A stretch of DNA of 64,000 nt, from contig NZ_CP028908.1 in NCBI RefSeq assembly GCF_024181725.1, positions 5,445,501 through 5,509,500 on the forward strand. The letters are read 5' to 3'. Source of the stretch: Bradyrhizobium sp. WD16. Its GTDB lineage: Bacteria > Pseudomonadota > Alphaproteobacteria > Rhizobiales > Xanthobacteraceae. Below the pieces are notes generated by a model. It saw nothing but the letters and a program-made list of their open reading frames with translations. It was not told the DNA's origin and did not search any database. The position numbers and the translations under genes were made by a program. Positions within the stretch are counted from its first letter, which is position 1; every line of letters starts with the position of its first letter. This document shows positions 26,651 to 34,718 of this stretch, one piece after another.

Positions 26651-27153
26651 TCATCCGCTCCAAGTCGCAGGGACTCGGCGCTGACCATTTGCCCCGGCGC
26701 CCACGAGGCTTTCGCGACCAGCCGGAAGGCCGTCCACTGCCGGCGTTTGGCGGCGGCAGTGTCGGCTGGCTCCTTTGCTGGTTCCTTGGACGTCGTCATC
26801 GCCTGCGCCGCCTCCCTCTCCCGCGGGAGCATGGCGTCGATGAACATCGGCTCGGCTGATAACGACCAGCGGATGCCACCGGTCTCACCTTCGCGGGGGC
26901 CGTTCGCCAAAGCGAAACGATCGAACGGCGCATCAAGGATCGCGCGCAGCAGCACCTGCGCCGCTATGCGGCCGTCGACCTGGTCGGCGATGCGGCGCGC
27001 GTGAAACAAATGCGGTCCAATCACCGATACGAATGCCAGGAGCAGCGCCAACGCGACCAGCGCCTCGATCAGGGTGAAGCCCGCCCGGCTGACGCTGTCC
27101 TCACGGCAGATCGGTCGCAACGCCGCCGGTGTACCAGTCGACCTTGACCTCAT
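26647..27153 (-). CDS. gspI: Type II secretion minor pseudopilin GspI
   Basis: 168 residues. The leader ends RAGFTLIEALVALALLLAFVSV, followed by a short periplasmic domain. The only in-frame ATG near the leader is 27153, which gives a long 24-residue leader and overlaps gspH by 53 bases. A Lys/Ala-rich insertion lies near residues 110-125. It is part of the I-J-K tip complex. Confidence 0.82.
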   Translation of the reverse strand: MRSRSTGTPAALRPICREDSVSRAGFTLIEALVALALLLAFVSVIGPHLFHARRIADQVDGRIAAQVLLRAILDAPFDRFALANGPREGETGGIRWSLSAEPMFIDAMLPREREAAQAMTTSKEPAKEPADTAAAKRRQWTAFRLVAKASWAPGQMVSAESLRLGADE

Positions 27154-27553
27154 AGCGAGCTCCTTCCCACGAGAATGCGAGCACCGCGCCGGTCGACGCG
27201 CCGTCCGGTTCGAATTGGACCACCGCCTTGCGGCCCGACCATAACTCGCCCACACCGACGACATCGAGCACGATGTCGCGCGGAATCACGATGACCGCAC
27301 CGCCGTCCCCGATCAGCGAGCGGTCCCTCGCATCCAGCGACACCCGCCGGCTGCGTCCGGTCAGGATCGCCGCGAGGCGCTCGCGCCGCAGCAGCGCGGC
27401 GGTCTGCAATGTCAGGGCCTTCAACTGCGCCCGGCCGGTGCCGGGAACCGCCGTCACCACCAGCGTGGCGATCATGGCGATGATCATCATCACCGCCATC
27501 ATCTCGATCAGGGTGGAGCCAGCGCACGGATCGGCGATCTTCGCTCGCGACAT
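27101..27553 (-). CDS. gspH: Type II secretion pseudopilin GspH
   Basis: 150 residues. Leader MSRAKIADPCAG, then STLIEMMAVMMIIAMIATLVV. The conserved glutamate at +5 is present, but the usual phenylalanine at +1 is serine. The C-terminal domain (AALLRRERLAAILTGRSRRVSLD; FEPDGASTGAVLAFSWEGARYEVKVD) fits GspH rather than the major pseudopilin GspG, because no GspG calcium-loop pattern is seen. It lies between gspF and gspI. Confidence 0.85.
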   Translation of the reverse strand: MSRAKIADPCAGSTLIEMMAVMMIIAMIATLVVTAVPGTGRAQLKALTLQTAALLRRERLAAILTGRSRRVSLDARDRSLIGDGGAVIVIPRDIVLDVVGVGELWSGRKAVVQFEPDGASTGAVLAFSWEGARYEVKVDWYTGGVATDLP

Positions 27554-27560
27554 CGGCCAC

Positions 27561-28772
27561 CTACATCGCCAGCTCGGTGATGCTCAGCAGGGCGCTCATG
27601 ATCGACACGACGAGCCCCCCGATCCCGACGCTGACCAGAATGATGGTGACCGGTCCGATCGCACCCATCAGGCGATCGAGGCCGATCGCCAGCCGCTGCT
27701 CGTAGAACTCGGCAGCATGCCGCGCGATCGACGACAGATCGCCGGTCTCGTCCCCGACCCTGAGCATGCGCACGGCGAGCACCGGCACCAGATCGCTCTC
27801 GGCCAGGGCATCGATGAAACGGCGCCCGTTGCGGACCTGCTCGTGAATCTCGTCGACAACGGCCGCGTAGCGCGGCTCGGTGACGACGTCGCGCAAGATC
27901 TTCAGAGCCGTCGGTAGCGCCACGCCATTCTCGACCAGCAGACCAAGCGTGCCGATGAAGCGGGCGGTTCGGCGGTCGCGCATCGGTCCCGCTATCCCCG
28001 GCATCGATGCCAGAGCGCCCACCAGTCCCGCCCGGGCGACCGGCTGCCTCAGTATCATCCAGCCGGCGACGATGCCGGCCACGCAGGAGCCGAGAAACAG
28101 ATCGAGATGGGTGCGCAACCAGGTCGAGGCCGACAGAGCAAACGCCGCACCGGAGTTCAGCCTCCCGCGCAACTCCGTGAAGACCGACTCGAATTGCGGC
28201 ACCACAAAGAGCAGAAAGAAGAAGAGGATGAGCATGGCCGATCCGACGAGAAACATCGGATACTGGATTGCCGAACTGATCCGCTGCGACAGCTGTTCAC
28301 GCCGCGTCCTGTCCTCGACAATCGCCCGCAGCACCACTTCGAGTTTTCCCGACGCCTCACCGGCGCGGATCATCGCAATGTAGATCGGCTCGAAAATCGA
28401 GGCGTGGCGCTCCATCGCCTCGGCGAAGCCGTCACCGCCGGACACCGCCGCGCGCAGGCCGGCGGCAAAGCGGGCCACCGCCTTGTTGGCGTCGTCCTCC
28501 AGCGTCTGCAGCGCCGCCTCGACCGTTAATCCGGACTTCAGCAGCAGCGCCAGCAAACGCAGAAAGGTCGTGAGCTCGCGGGGGCGCGGCAATCCCCCGC
28601 CAGACAACGACAGGCCGGCACGCAACGCATTGCCCGCCGCGATTTCCGCCTCGACCGGCAGATGTCCGAGATATTCGATGCGCCGCAGCACGTCCTCGCG
28701 CGAGGCCGCCTCGACGTCGCCGAGGATGATTTCGCCTGCCTTGCTCAACGCGCGGTAGCGATAATGCGGCAT
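27561..28772 (-). CDS. gspF: Type II secretion inner-membrane protein GspF
   Basis: 403 residues, the normal length. MPHYRYRALSKAGEIILGDVEA is the characteristic N-terminus. It has two helical cytoplasmic GspF domains (about 70-190 and 270-395) with FAEAMERHASIFEPIYIAMIRAGEASGKLE, and three membrane helices (near 165-190, 220-240, 372-395). It is the polytopic platform protein driven by GspE. It lies 7 bases after gspE. Confidence 0.95.
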   Translation of the reverse strand: MPHYRYRALSKAGEIILGDVEAASREDVLRRIEYLGHLPVEAEIAAGNALRAGLSLSGGGLPRPRELTTFLRLLALLLKSGLTVEAALQTLEDDANKAVARFAAGLRAAVSGGDGFAEAMERHASIFEPIYIAMIRAGEASGKLEVVLRAIVEDRTRREQLSQRISSAIQYPMFLVGSAMLILFFFLLFVVPQFESVFTELRGRLNSGAAFALSASTWLRTHLDLFLGSCVAGIVAGWMILRQPVARAGLVGALASMPGIAGPMRDRRTARFIGTLGLLVENGVALPTALKILRDVVTEPRYAAVVDEIHEQVRNGRRFIDALAESDLVPVLAVRMLRVGDETGDLSSIARHAAEFYEQRLAIGLDRLMGAIGPVTIILVSVGIGGLVVSIMSALLSITELAM

Positions 28773-28779
28773 GGACGCC

Positions 28780-30501
28780 CTACAGACTCATGGTCAAGCG
28801 GAAGATTTCGTCGAGAGTGGTCTGCCCGGCACGCAGTTTCGCGACCCCGTCCTGTGTCATGGTGGTCATGCCCTCGCGCCTGGCGACGGTTTCGAGATCG
28901 GTGGCATCCGTCCTGGGGCCGATCGCCCGCCGCAGCGCCGGACCGACCTCCATGATCTCGAAAGCCCCCTTGCGCCCGCGAAATCCGGAGAAACCGCACC
29001 ATTCACAGCCTTTGGGACGGCAAACGGTCTCACCCGCCTCGATGCCGAGCGCCGCAAAACGCTCGTCGGCGGCGAGATCGGCCGCCGACAAACGATGCGT
29101 CTCCTTGCAATGGTCGCACAGAATTCGCACCAGACGCTGGCCCACGATCGCCCGAACGCACGAGGCCAGCAGAAAGCTTTCGACACCCATGTCGACCAGG
29201 CGTGTGACGGCCCCAGCTGCGGTATTGGTGTGCAATGTGGTGAGGACGAGATGCCCGGTCAGCGCTGCCTGGACCCCGATACGCGCCGTCTCGGAATCGC
29301 GCATCTCCCCGACCATGATGACATCCGGATCCTGCCGCAAGAACGAGCGCAGGGCGGACGCGAAAGTCATCCCGATGCCCGCATGCACCTGAGTCTGATT
29401 GATGCCCAGGATCTGATACTCGACCGGATCCTCGATGGTGAGGATCTTGCGGGTCGGCTCGTTGATGACGGCGAGCGATGCCGCGAGCGTCGTGGTCTTG
29501 CCCGATCCGGTCGGCCCGGTGACGATGATCATCCCGAACGGCGCCTGCAGCGCCTTGCGCAAGGTCGCTTCGTCCCGCGGGCTAAGGCCGATCTGATCCA
29601 GACTGGCGAGACCCGCGCCCTTGCGCAACAGCCTGATGACGGCACTCTCGCCGCTCATGGTCGGCATGGTGGCGACGCGCAGGTCGATCTCAGCGCCGCT
29701 GACGACGATGTGCGCGCGCCCGTCCTGCGCCAGCCGCCGCTCGGTGATATTCAGGCTGGCCATGATCTTGAGCCGCGACAGGATGCCTCTGGCCATGCTC
29801 ATGGGCGGCGCCGGAACGCTCTTCAGCAGGCCATCGATGCGCAGGCGCACCTGCAGCGCGCCGCCATAAGGCTCGATGTGCAGGTCCGTGGCGCGCTGCT
29901 CGACCGCGAGCCGCAGCAAATCGTCGAGCGCGCGCACCACCGGCGCACCGCGCGCGAGGTCGCGCAGATTGTCGAGATCGTCCTCGCCGGCCGCCGTCGC
30001 CGCCTGCGGCGCGGCACTGGGCTGGTCGACCTCGAGCTTCAGCGTCAGCGCAGCTTCGAGATCCGCGGCGGTCGCAACCGCGAGCGCCACCGGCCCACGC
30101 AGCGCGAGCTCGACCGCCCGCAATGTATCCTCATCGATGGGCGCCGCGACCGCGAGCTTCAGGCTCCCCGGAGGATTTTCATAGGGAAACAGCCTCCCCT
30201 CCCTCAGGAAGCGGGTCGACATCTCGCCACCGGCGAAGCGGCCTTCCACCAGATCATCGCGCCGGACCCGGCCGCAGCGATAGAACACTGCAAGCTCATC
30301 GGCGAGTGCCGAGGGCGCGAGTTTGGTCACCGCACTCCAGTCGGGATGACCGGGTGATCCGTCGGCGTTGCACCCCGCGCGTGCCACGTCCGTGCCCTGG
30401 CCATCGCGTAGCGCCCCTTTGGCCGCGAGATGGCTCAGAAAGTCCGCCGGCAGCGGCGGACGTGTCTCACACACATCGTTGACGGTCGCTATGATGTTCA
30501 T
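28780..30501 (-). CDS. gspE: Type II secretion ATPase GspE
   Basis: 573 residues. The N-terminal N1E/MshEN-like domains are followed by the secretion ATPase core: Walker A GPTGSGKTTTL near residue 328, Asp box TIEDPVEYQI, Walker B-like DPDVIMVGEMRDSETA, and the His box THTNTAAGAVTRL. The zinc-binding tetracysteine domain has CDHC and CEWC pairs near residues 460 and 497. It powers pseudopilus assembly from the cytoplasm. It is the first gene of the operon and diverges from the prepilin peptidase gene over a 173-base gap. Confidence 0.95.
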   Translation of the reverse strand: MNIIATVNDVCETRPPLPADFLSHLAAKGALRDGQGTDVARAGCNADGSPGHPDWSAVTKLAPSALADELAVFYRCGRVRRDDLVEGRFAGGEMSTRFLREGRLFPYENPPGSLKLAVAAPIDEDTLRAVELALRGPVALAVATAADLEAALTLKLEVDQPSAAPQAATAAGEDDLDNLRDLARGAPVVRALDDLLRLAVEQRATDLHIEPYGGALQVRLRIDGLLKSVPAPPMSMARGILSRLKIMASLNITERRLAQDGRAHIVVSGAEIDLRVATMPTMSGESAVIRLLRKGAGLASLDQIGLSPRDEATLRKALQAPFGMIIVTGPTGSGKTTTLAASLAVINEPTRKILTIEDPVEYQILGINQTQVHAGIGMTFASALRSFLRQDPDVIMVGEMRDSETARIGVQAALTGHLVLTTLHTNTAAGAVTRLVDMGVESFLLASCVRAIVGQRLVRILCDHCKETHRLSAADLAADERFAALGIEAGETVCRPKGCEWCGFSGFRGRKGAFEIMEVGPALRRAIGPRTDATDLETVARREGMTTMTQDGVAKLRAGQTTLDEIFRLTMSL

Positions 30502-30616
30502 GTGACATCGCCGAGGTGGAGAGGTGCGGCGGGCGTCATGTGCTTTTTCTGTCGTCGCCGGGCCCGTCGCCGCAGGTCGGGTTTATCTGATAGGCAAGGC
30601 ACTGCGTTTATGATCG

Positions 30617-30640
30617 TCGTCACCGGGACAAGCCCGGCGG
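30617..30640. repeat. Short dispersed palindromic repeat
   Basis: GTCACCGGGACAAGCCCGGC lies between gspE and the peptidase gene. A near-identical copy is at 34675-34695, and partial copies (TCACCGGGC) lie near 39315 and 41845. The core CCGGG ... CCCGG can form a small hairpin. Confidence 0.5.
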
Positions 30641-30674
30641 CGCCGATGGCAGCAGCCACCGGATGTGAAGCGAG

Positions 30675-31283
30675 ATGACAATGCCGATCGACGACAATGC
30701 CGATGCGATGCGCGAAGTCACGACGCTCGAGGCCTTGCGGCCGGACCGTCGCGTCGTGCTGGCGGGATCTGCGGCCGTCGCGCTGATTTCCGCGGCGACG
30801 TTGCCGTGGCCGGATGCGGTCGCGTCGACCGTGCTCGGGGCTTTGATGATCGCTGGCGCCGATGTCGATGCGCGCAGCTTCCTCCTTCCCGATGTTGTGA
30901 CCGGCGGCGCCGTGGTGTGCGGACTTGCTGTGGCGAGCGCGCTCGATCCGTTCGCCCCCTGGCCCGGTCTTGTCGCGGCCGCCGCTGGCGCCGTTCTCGT
31001 TGGCGCTATGCTCTGGCTGGCGCGCTGGACGTATGCACGGCTGCGGCACCGCGAGGGAATCGGGCTCGGCGACGTCAAGCTTGCCGCCGCCATTGGCGCG
31101 TGGTTGCCGCTCGACGCCGTGCCGATCTGCTTTGCGATCGCCACCAGCGCGGCCCTCGTCGCAGTGTCTTTGGCACGGCTTCGCGGCCAGTCCGTCGACC
31201 GCACCGCTCGGGTGCCGTTCGGAGCTTTTCTCTGCCCTGCTCTCTGGCTCGTCGACTACGCGACGCGATTTTTGCATGGATAG
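30675..31283 (+). CDS. Prepilin leader peptidase, catalytic domain only (GspO/TadV-like)
   Basis: 202 residues, five to six membrane helices. The two catalytic aspartates of the A24 family are visible: GADVDARSFLLPD and the GxGD motif GIGLGDVKLAAAIGAW. It lacks the N-terminal methyltransferase domain and its CxxC zinc pairs found in full GspO/PilD, so it should cleave the pseudopilin leaders but not N-methylate them. It is divergent from the gsp operon and therefore likely its dedicated peptidase. The ATG at 30675 opens MTMPIDD. The gene converges on the sigma-factor gene. Confidence 0.88.
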   Translation: MTMPIDDNADAMREVTTLEALRPDRRVVLAGSAAVALISAATLPWPDAVASTVLGALMIAGADVDARSFLLPDVVTGGAVVCGLAVASALDPFAPWPGLVAAAAGAVLVGAMLWLARWTYARLRHREGIGLGDVKLAAAIGAWLPLDAVPICFAIATSAALVAVSLARLRGQSVDRTARVPFGAFLCPALWLVDYATRFLHG

Positions 31284-31312
31284 CGGCTGCATTTCGGCAT
31301 CCTCATTCCGGC

Positions 31313-31329
31313 GCCCCAGATCTTGGGGC
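31313..31329. terminator. Short hairpin between convergent genes
   Basis: GCCCCA-GATCT-TGGGGC lies between the ends of the peptidase gene and the sigma-factor gene. It has no T-run. Confidence 0.35.
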
Positions 31330-31335
31330 ACCACG

Positions 31336-31965
31336 TCATCTACCGCCGCCAATCGGCCAGCGGCGCGCAGCCGCTCCATCGGCTGGCGGCGGCGTGCGGT
31401 GCGCGAGATCCCTGCGATCGAATGGACCCGGCCGACGATAAGCCGCGCCGGAGACATTCATGCCGCGATCAAGACGCACCGCGCAGTGCGCCAGAGCCTG
31501 TTTGATTTCGACCTGGACGGTTCGCACACTGATACCGAACCGCTCGGCGACCTGGCGCAGCGGCTCCTCGTCCACGAAGATCGCAATGAGAATTTCTCGG
31601 CGGCGGAGCGGCAGTTCGTCGATCACCCGCTTGAGCGCATCGATCTCCGAGCGGGCCTCGATGATCCTGTCCGGACCGGGACTGTCGTCGGGCAGATCGA
31701 AAAGTGCGTCGGTCTCCGACACGGTGAGACGGCGGCGCTCCGCGACGCGCCGATTGCTGGCGACGCTCATCGCCACCCTGAACAGATAAGCGTGCAGGTC
31801 TCTCACCGGCCCGATGACCGTCGCGCTGTTCAAGCGCAAGAATGTGTCCTGCAACACTTCGTCGGCGACGTCCGCAGACCCCGCACGCCGCGTCAAACGT
31901 TGCTTGAGATCGTCGTAACTTGCGACGAGAAGCGTGAGCAACGCCGTTCGATTGGTGTCGCTCAT
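31336..31965 (-). CDS. ECF RNA polymerase sigma factor (FecI-like)
   Basis: 209 residues. Region 2 (about 25-90) includes DVADEVLQDTFLRL and the HAYLFRVAMSVASNRRVAERRR segment, where LFRVAMSVASN replaces the typical LxRIARNLAID. Region 4 (about 115-170) has ELPLRRREILIAIFVDEEPLRQVAERFGISVRTVQVEIKQALAHC, a full helix-turn-helix. A Pro/Arg/Gly tail extends beyond region 4. No anti-sigma factor (FecR/VreR) or TonB receptor gene is adjacent, which is unusual for this type. It sits inside the secretion locus and is a candidate regulator of it. Confidence 0.87.
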   Translation of the reverse strand: MSDTNRTALLTLLVASYDDLKQRLTRRAGSADVADEVLQDTFLRLNSATVIGPVRDLHAYLFRVAMSVASNRRVAERRRLTVSETDALFDLPDDSPGPDRIIEARSEIDALKRVIDELPLRRREILIAIFVDEEPLRQVAERFGISVRTVQVEIKQALAHCAVRLDRGMNVSGAAYRRPGPFDRRDLAHRTPPPADGAAARRWPIGGGR

Positions 31966-32252
31966 CGCAGGGACCCCATCCCCAGCTTGCGGCGTTGCGC
32001 CGCCACAATTCGGCCCTGCCGTTTCTAGCTTGGGTTGATGACACGACAATGAAGTCGTTGCGCGTGCATGATCGACGATGTACGCCGTCAGTGCTACGAA
32101 AAGGCGTTCGATATCCAGTACATAGGCGCGTCGCGCCTTTGCAAACGGTGCCAGTGCGACTCCCGCTGTTGCAAGTCCCGCTCTTGCAATTCTCGCATTC
32201 GACGCAAGATTTCGTCCGCGTTTGATCCGTGCCATGCGCGAGCGCGTGCATG

Positions 32253-34577
32253 TCATGCAGTCTCGGCGATGGCCGCACAATCATCCGGGGCCGGCGCATG
32301 TTCGATCCCGCGCAGCGCAGCCGGATTGATCTGATCGACGGCGAGCGCGCGACGGAAGCTCGCCTCGGCGTCCGCCGGACGCTCGAGCACGAGATAGAGA
32401 TCGCCCAGCGCGCGATGCGCCGTCACACACTGCGGATCGAGCGCGAGCGCATGCTGCAGACTGATTTCCGCGCCTTGCAAATTGCCGCGCGCCGCGCAGG
32501 CGCGACCCAGGGCCTCGTAGAATTCCGACGATTGCCGCTGGTTGATCTTCGTCGCCGCCAGGAAATGAATCATGGCGCCGTCGAGATCGCCGAACTCGCA
32601 CAGGGCAAGAGCGTACTTCGCATGCACAGCATCGTCGGTCGGCGCAAGCTCGACCGCCCTTTGATACTGGGCGAGCGCCTGCTCGTTTTTCTGCGCGTCG
32701 CGCAGTGCATCGGCCAGCGCTATCCGCGCCGGTGCGAGATCGGGTGCCAGCACGACGGCGGTCTGCAGCAGCGCGAGTGCGCACGGACCATAGCCCAGGC
32801 CGAGCTCCAGCGCGCCGAGATTGCACAGCGTATTGACGTGCCCGGGGTCGAGGGAAAGAACGTGCTCGAAAAGCGCCTTCGAGCGATCGAAGTGTCCCAG
32901 GCGATGATGCCGGGACGCCTCGACGAACAGCGCGTCGCAGATTACCGGATCGCTCCCGCGCGTTGGCGTCGACGTCTTTGAGGCGGTCGCCATGAGCGGG
33001 TCCGCCATCCCGGTTGCCGGCGACGGCACGCCGGCCCCGGCAAACGACGTCAACTCGGCCTGCAGCCGACTGACCACGTCGGCCCAATCGCCGAGCTTGT
33101 GCTGCCTGAACAACCGCGCCTGCGGATACCAGGGGCTATCCTCGCGCCCCCCCTGCCAGCGCCAGTCGGCGCTCCTGGCGAGCAGGATCCAGACCGGCTT
33201 GCCGATCGCGCCGGCAAGATGCGCGATCGCGCTGTCGATCGAGATCACGAGATCGAGATTGGCGACGATCGCCGCCGTGTCGGCGAACGAGCCGCTGTCG
33301 ATATCTGCATTGGGATCGACGATGCGATCGTCGAGCTCCATCAACGGCTCCCGTCCTGGGCCGACCTGCAGGCTGACGAAGCTCACCCCCGGGCAATCGA
33401 GCAAGGACCGCAGGCAATCGAGCGGGATGGAGCGGCGCCAGTCGTGGGGATGCGCCGGATTGCCCTGCCACGCCAGGCCGACGGACATCCCGGGCTGCGC
33501 GCCAAGGCGCTCGCGCCATTGCGCGACCAGGTCGGGATCGGGCGTGATGTAGGGCACTGCCGCTGGAACCGTGCCGGCCTGCGTGCCGAAAATCAGCGGC
33601 AGCGACATCAGAGGCACATGCACATCGAACGGCACGTCGGACGCGGACGCCGCCGACTCCGGATGGACGACGTCATCGACGCCGGCGACCGTCCGCATGA
33701 GCGGCAGCAGCGCCTTGTGCGCGCGCAGGATCACCCGGCCGCCGCGCGCCTTGACCATCGGCGCGTAGCGCACGAACTGCAGCGCGTCGCCGTAGCCCTG
33801 CTCGGATTGCAGCAGGATGGTCTTGCCGGCGAGATCCTCACCTTGCCAGCGCGGCCGGTCGGTCGGCAACAGGTACCTGTTCACCTCCGGGTCCTCGAGC
33901 CGCCATTCGTAGTCCGGCCACGCCGCTCGCCAGTCGCCGCGTGCGAACAGGCAGGCGAACAGCATCGAGTGCAAATCCGCATGCTCGGGATGCCGCGCCA
34001 GCGCCTCGCGGAGCAGCGCGATCGCCTCGTCGTGCCGACCGCTGTCATTGAGCAGCGCGGCGAAATCCACCACGGGTTCGATCCATTCGGGCGCGCGGGC
34101 CAGCAGGTCGCGGTACGCATCATCGGCAAATTCGATGAGGTCGAGTTTGGTCAGCGCCTGGGCCAGGCCGAACAGCGCCGCCACATTGTCCGGCTGCAGC
34201 GTCAGCGCCGAGGCGTAGGCGGCCAGCGCCTGCGGATGCTGGCGGTGTTTGAGCAGGAGGACACCGAGATTTGCGTGAGCCTCGCCATCGGTGGGATCGA
34301 GCCGGATCGCCTCTTCGAGGAATTCCAGTGCCCGCTCCTCCTCGCCACGTTGCAGCGCGATCACGCCCCGGATGTGCAGCACCCGCGGCCGCACCGCGGG
34401 CTCGGAATCCACGGTCTCGAACAGCACATCCGCGCTGTCGAGCTGGCCGCCGCGATACAGCGCGAGGCCGCGATTGATCACGGCCTGGACGAATTCCATC
34501 CGCCGCTCGGCCGACGCCTGCTTCAGCATCGCGGGCCCCGCCGACGCCAGCGCCTCTCCACTCGCTGCCTTCGACAT
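32253..34577 (-). CDS. TPR protein with GT9-like glycosyltransferase domain
   Basis: 774 residues in three parts: N-terminal TPRs (about 30-220), a heptosyltransferase-like (GT9/GT-B) domain (about 240-520), and C-terminal TPRs (about 570-760). The central domain shows LLQSEQGYGDALQFVRYAP, VGLAWQGNPAHPHDWRRSI, and the nucleotide-sugar site SIDSAIAHLAGAIGKPVWILL. There is no signal peptide, so it is cytoplasmic. Such TPR-flanked enzymes are thought to glycosylate proteins held by the repeats, but the donor and acceptor are unknown. The ATG at 34577 has AGGGACC upstream. It is followed by the sigma gene and preceded by the GT41 gene on the same strand. Confidence 0.85.
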   Translation of the reverse strand: MSKAASGEALASAGPAMLKQASAERRMEFVQAVINRGLALYRGGQLDSADVLFETVDSEPAVRPRVLHIRGVIALQRGEEERALEFLEEAIRLDPTDGEAHANLGVLLLKHRQHPQALAAYASALTLQPDNVAALFGLAQALTKLDLIEFADDAYRDLLARAPEWIEPVVDFAALLNDSGRHDEAIALLREALARHPEHADLHSMLFACLFARGDWRAAWPDYEWRLEDPEVNRYLLPTDRPRWQGEDLAGKTILLQSEQGYGDALQFVRYAPMVKARGGRVILRAHKALLPLMRTVAGVDDVVHPESAASASDVPFDVHVPLMSLPLIFGTQAGTVPAAVPYITPDPDLVAQWRERLGAQPGMSVGLAWQGNPAHPHDWRRSIPLDCLRSLLDCPGVSFVSLQVGPGREPLMELDDRIVDPNADIDSGSFADTAAIVANLDLVISIDSAIAHLAGAIGKPVWILLARSADWRWQGGREDSPWYPQARLFRQHKLGDWADVVSRLQAELTSFAGAGVPSPATGMADPLMATASKTSTPTRGSDPVICDALFVEASRHHRLGHFDRSKALFEHVLSLDPGHVNTLCNLGALELGLGYGPCALALLQTAVVLAPDLAPARIALADALRDAQKNEQALAQYQRAVELAPTDDAVHAKYALALCEFGDLDGAMIHFLAATKINQRQSSEFYEALGRACAARGNLQGAEISLQHALALDPQCVTAHRALGDLYLVLERPADAEASFRRALAVDQINPAALRGIEHAPAPDDCAAIAETA

Positions 34578-34674
34578 GTGCACGGTCCCTTCTTCTTCAG
34601 CGATATCCGGTTTTCTCTGTCATGGCCGGGCATATCCCGTTTCCGATCACGGACGCAGCGCCTTCCGACCCGGG

Positions 34675-34695
34675 GTCACCGGGACAAGCCCGGCG
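34675..34695. repeat. Short dispersed palindromic repeat, second copy
   Basis: It matches 30619-30639 almost base for base and lies in the 141-base gap between the two glycosyltransferase genes. Confidence 0.45.
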
Positions 34696-34718
34696 ACGAC
34701 GACGGGAGAAGCGATGAA

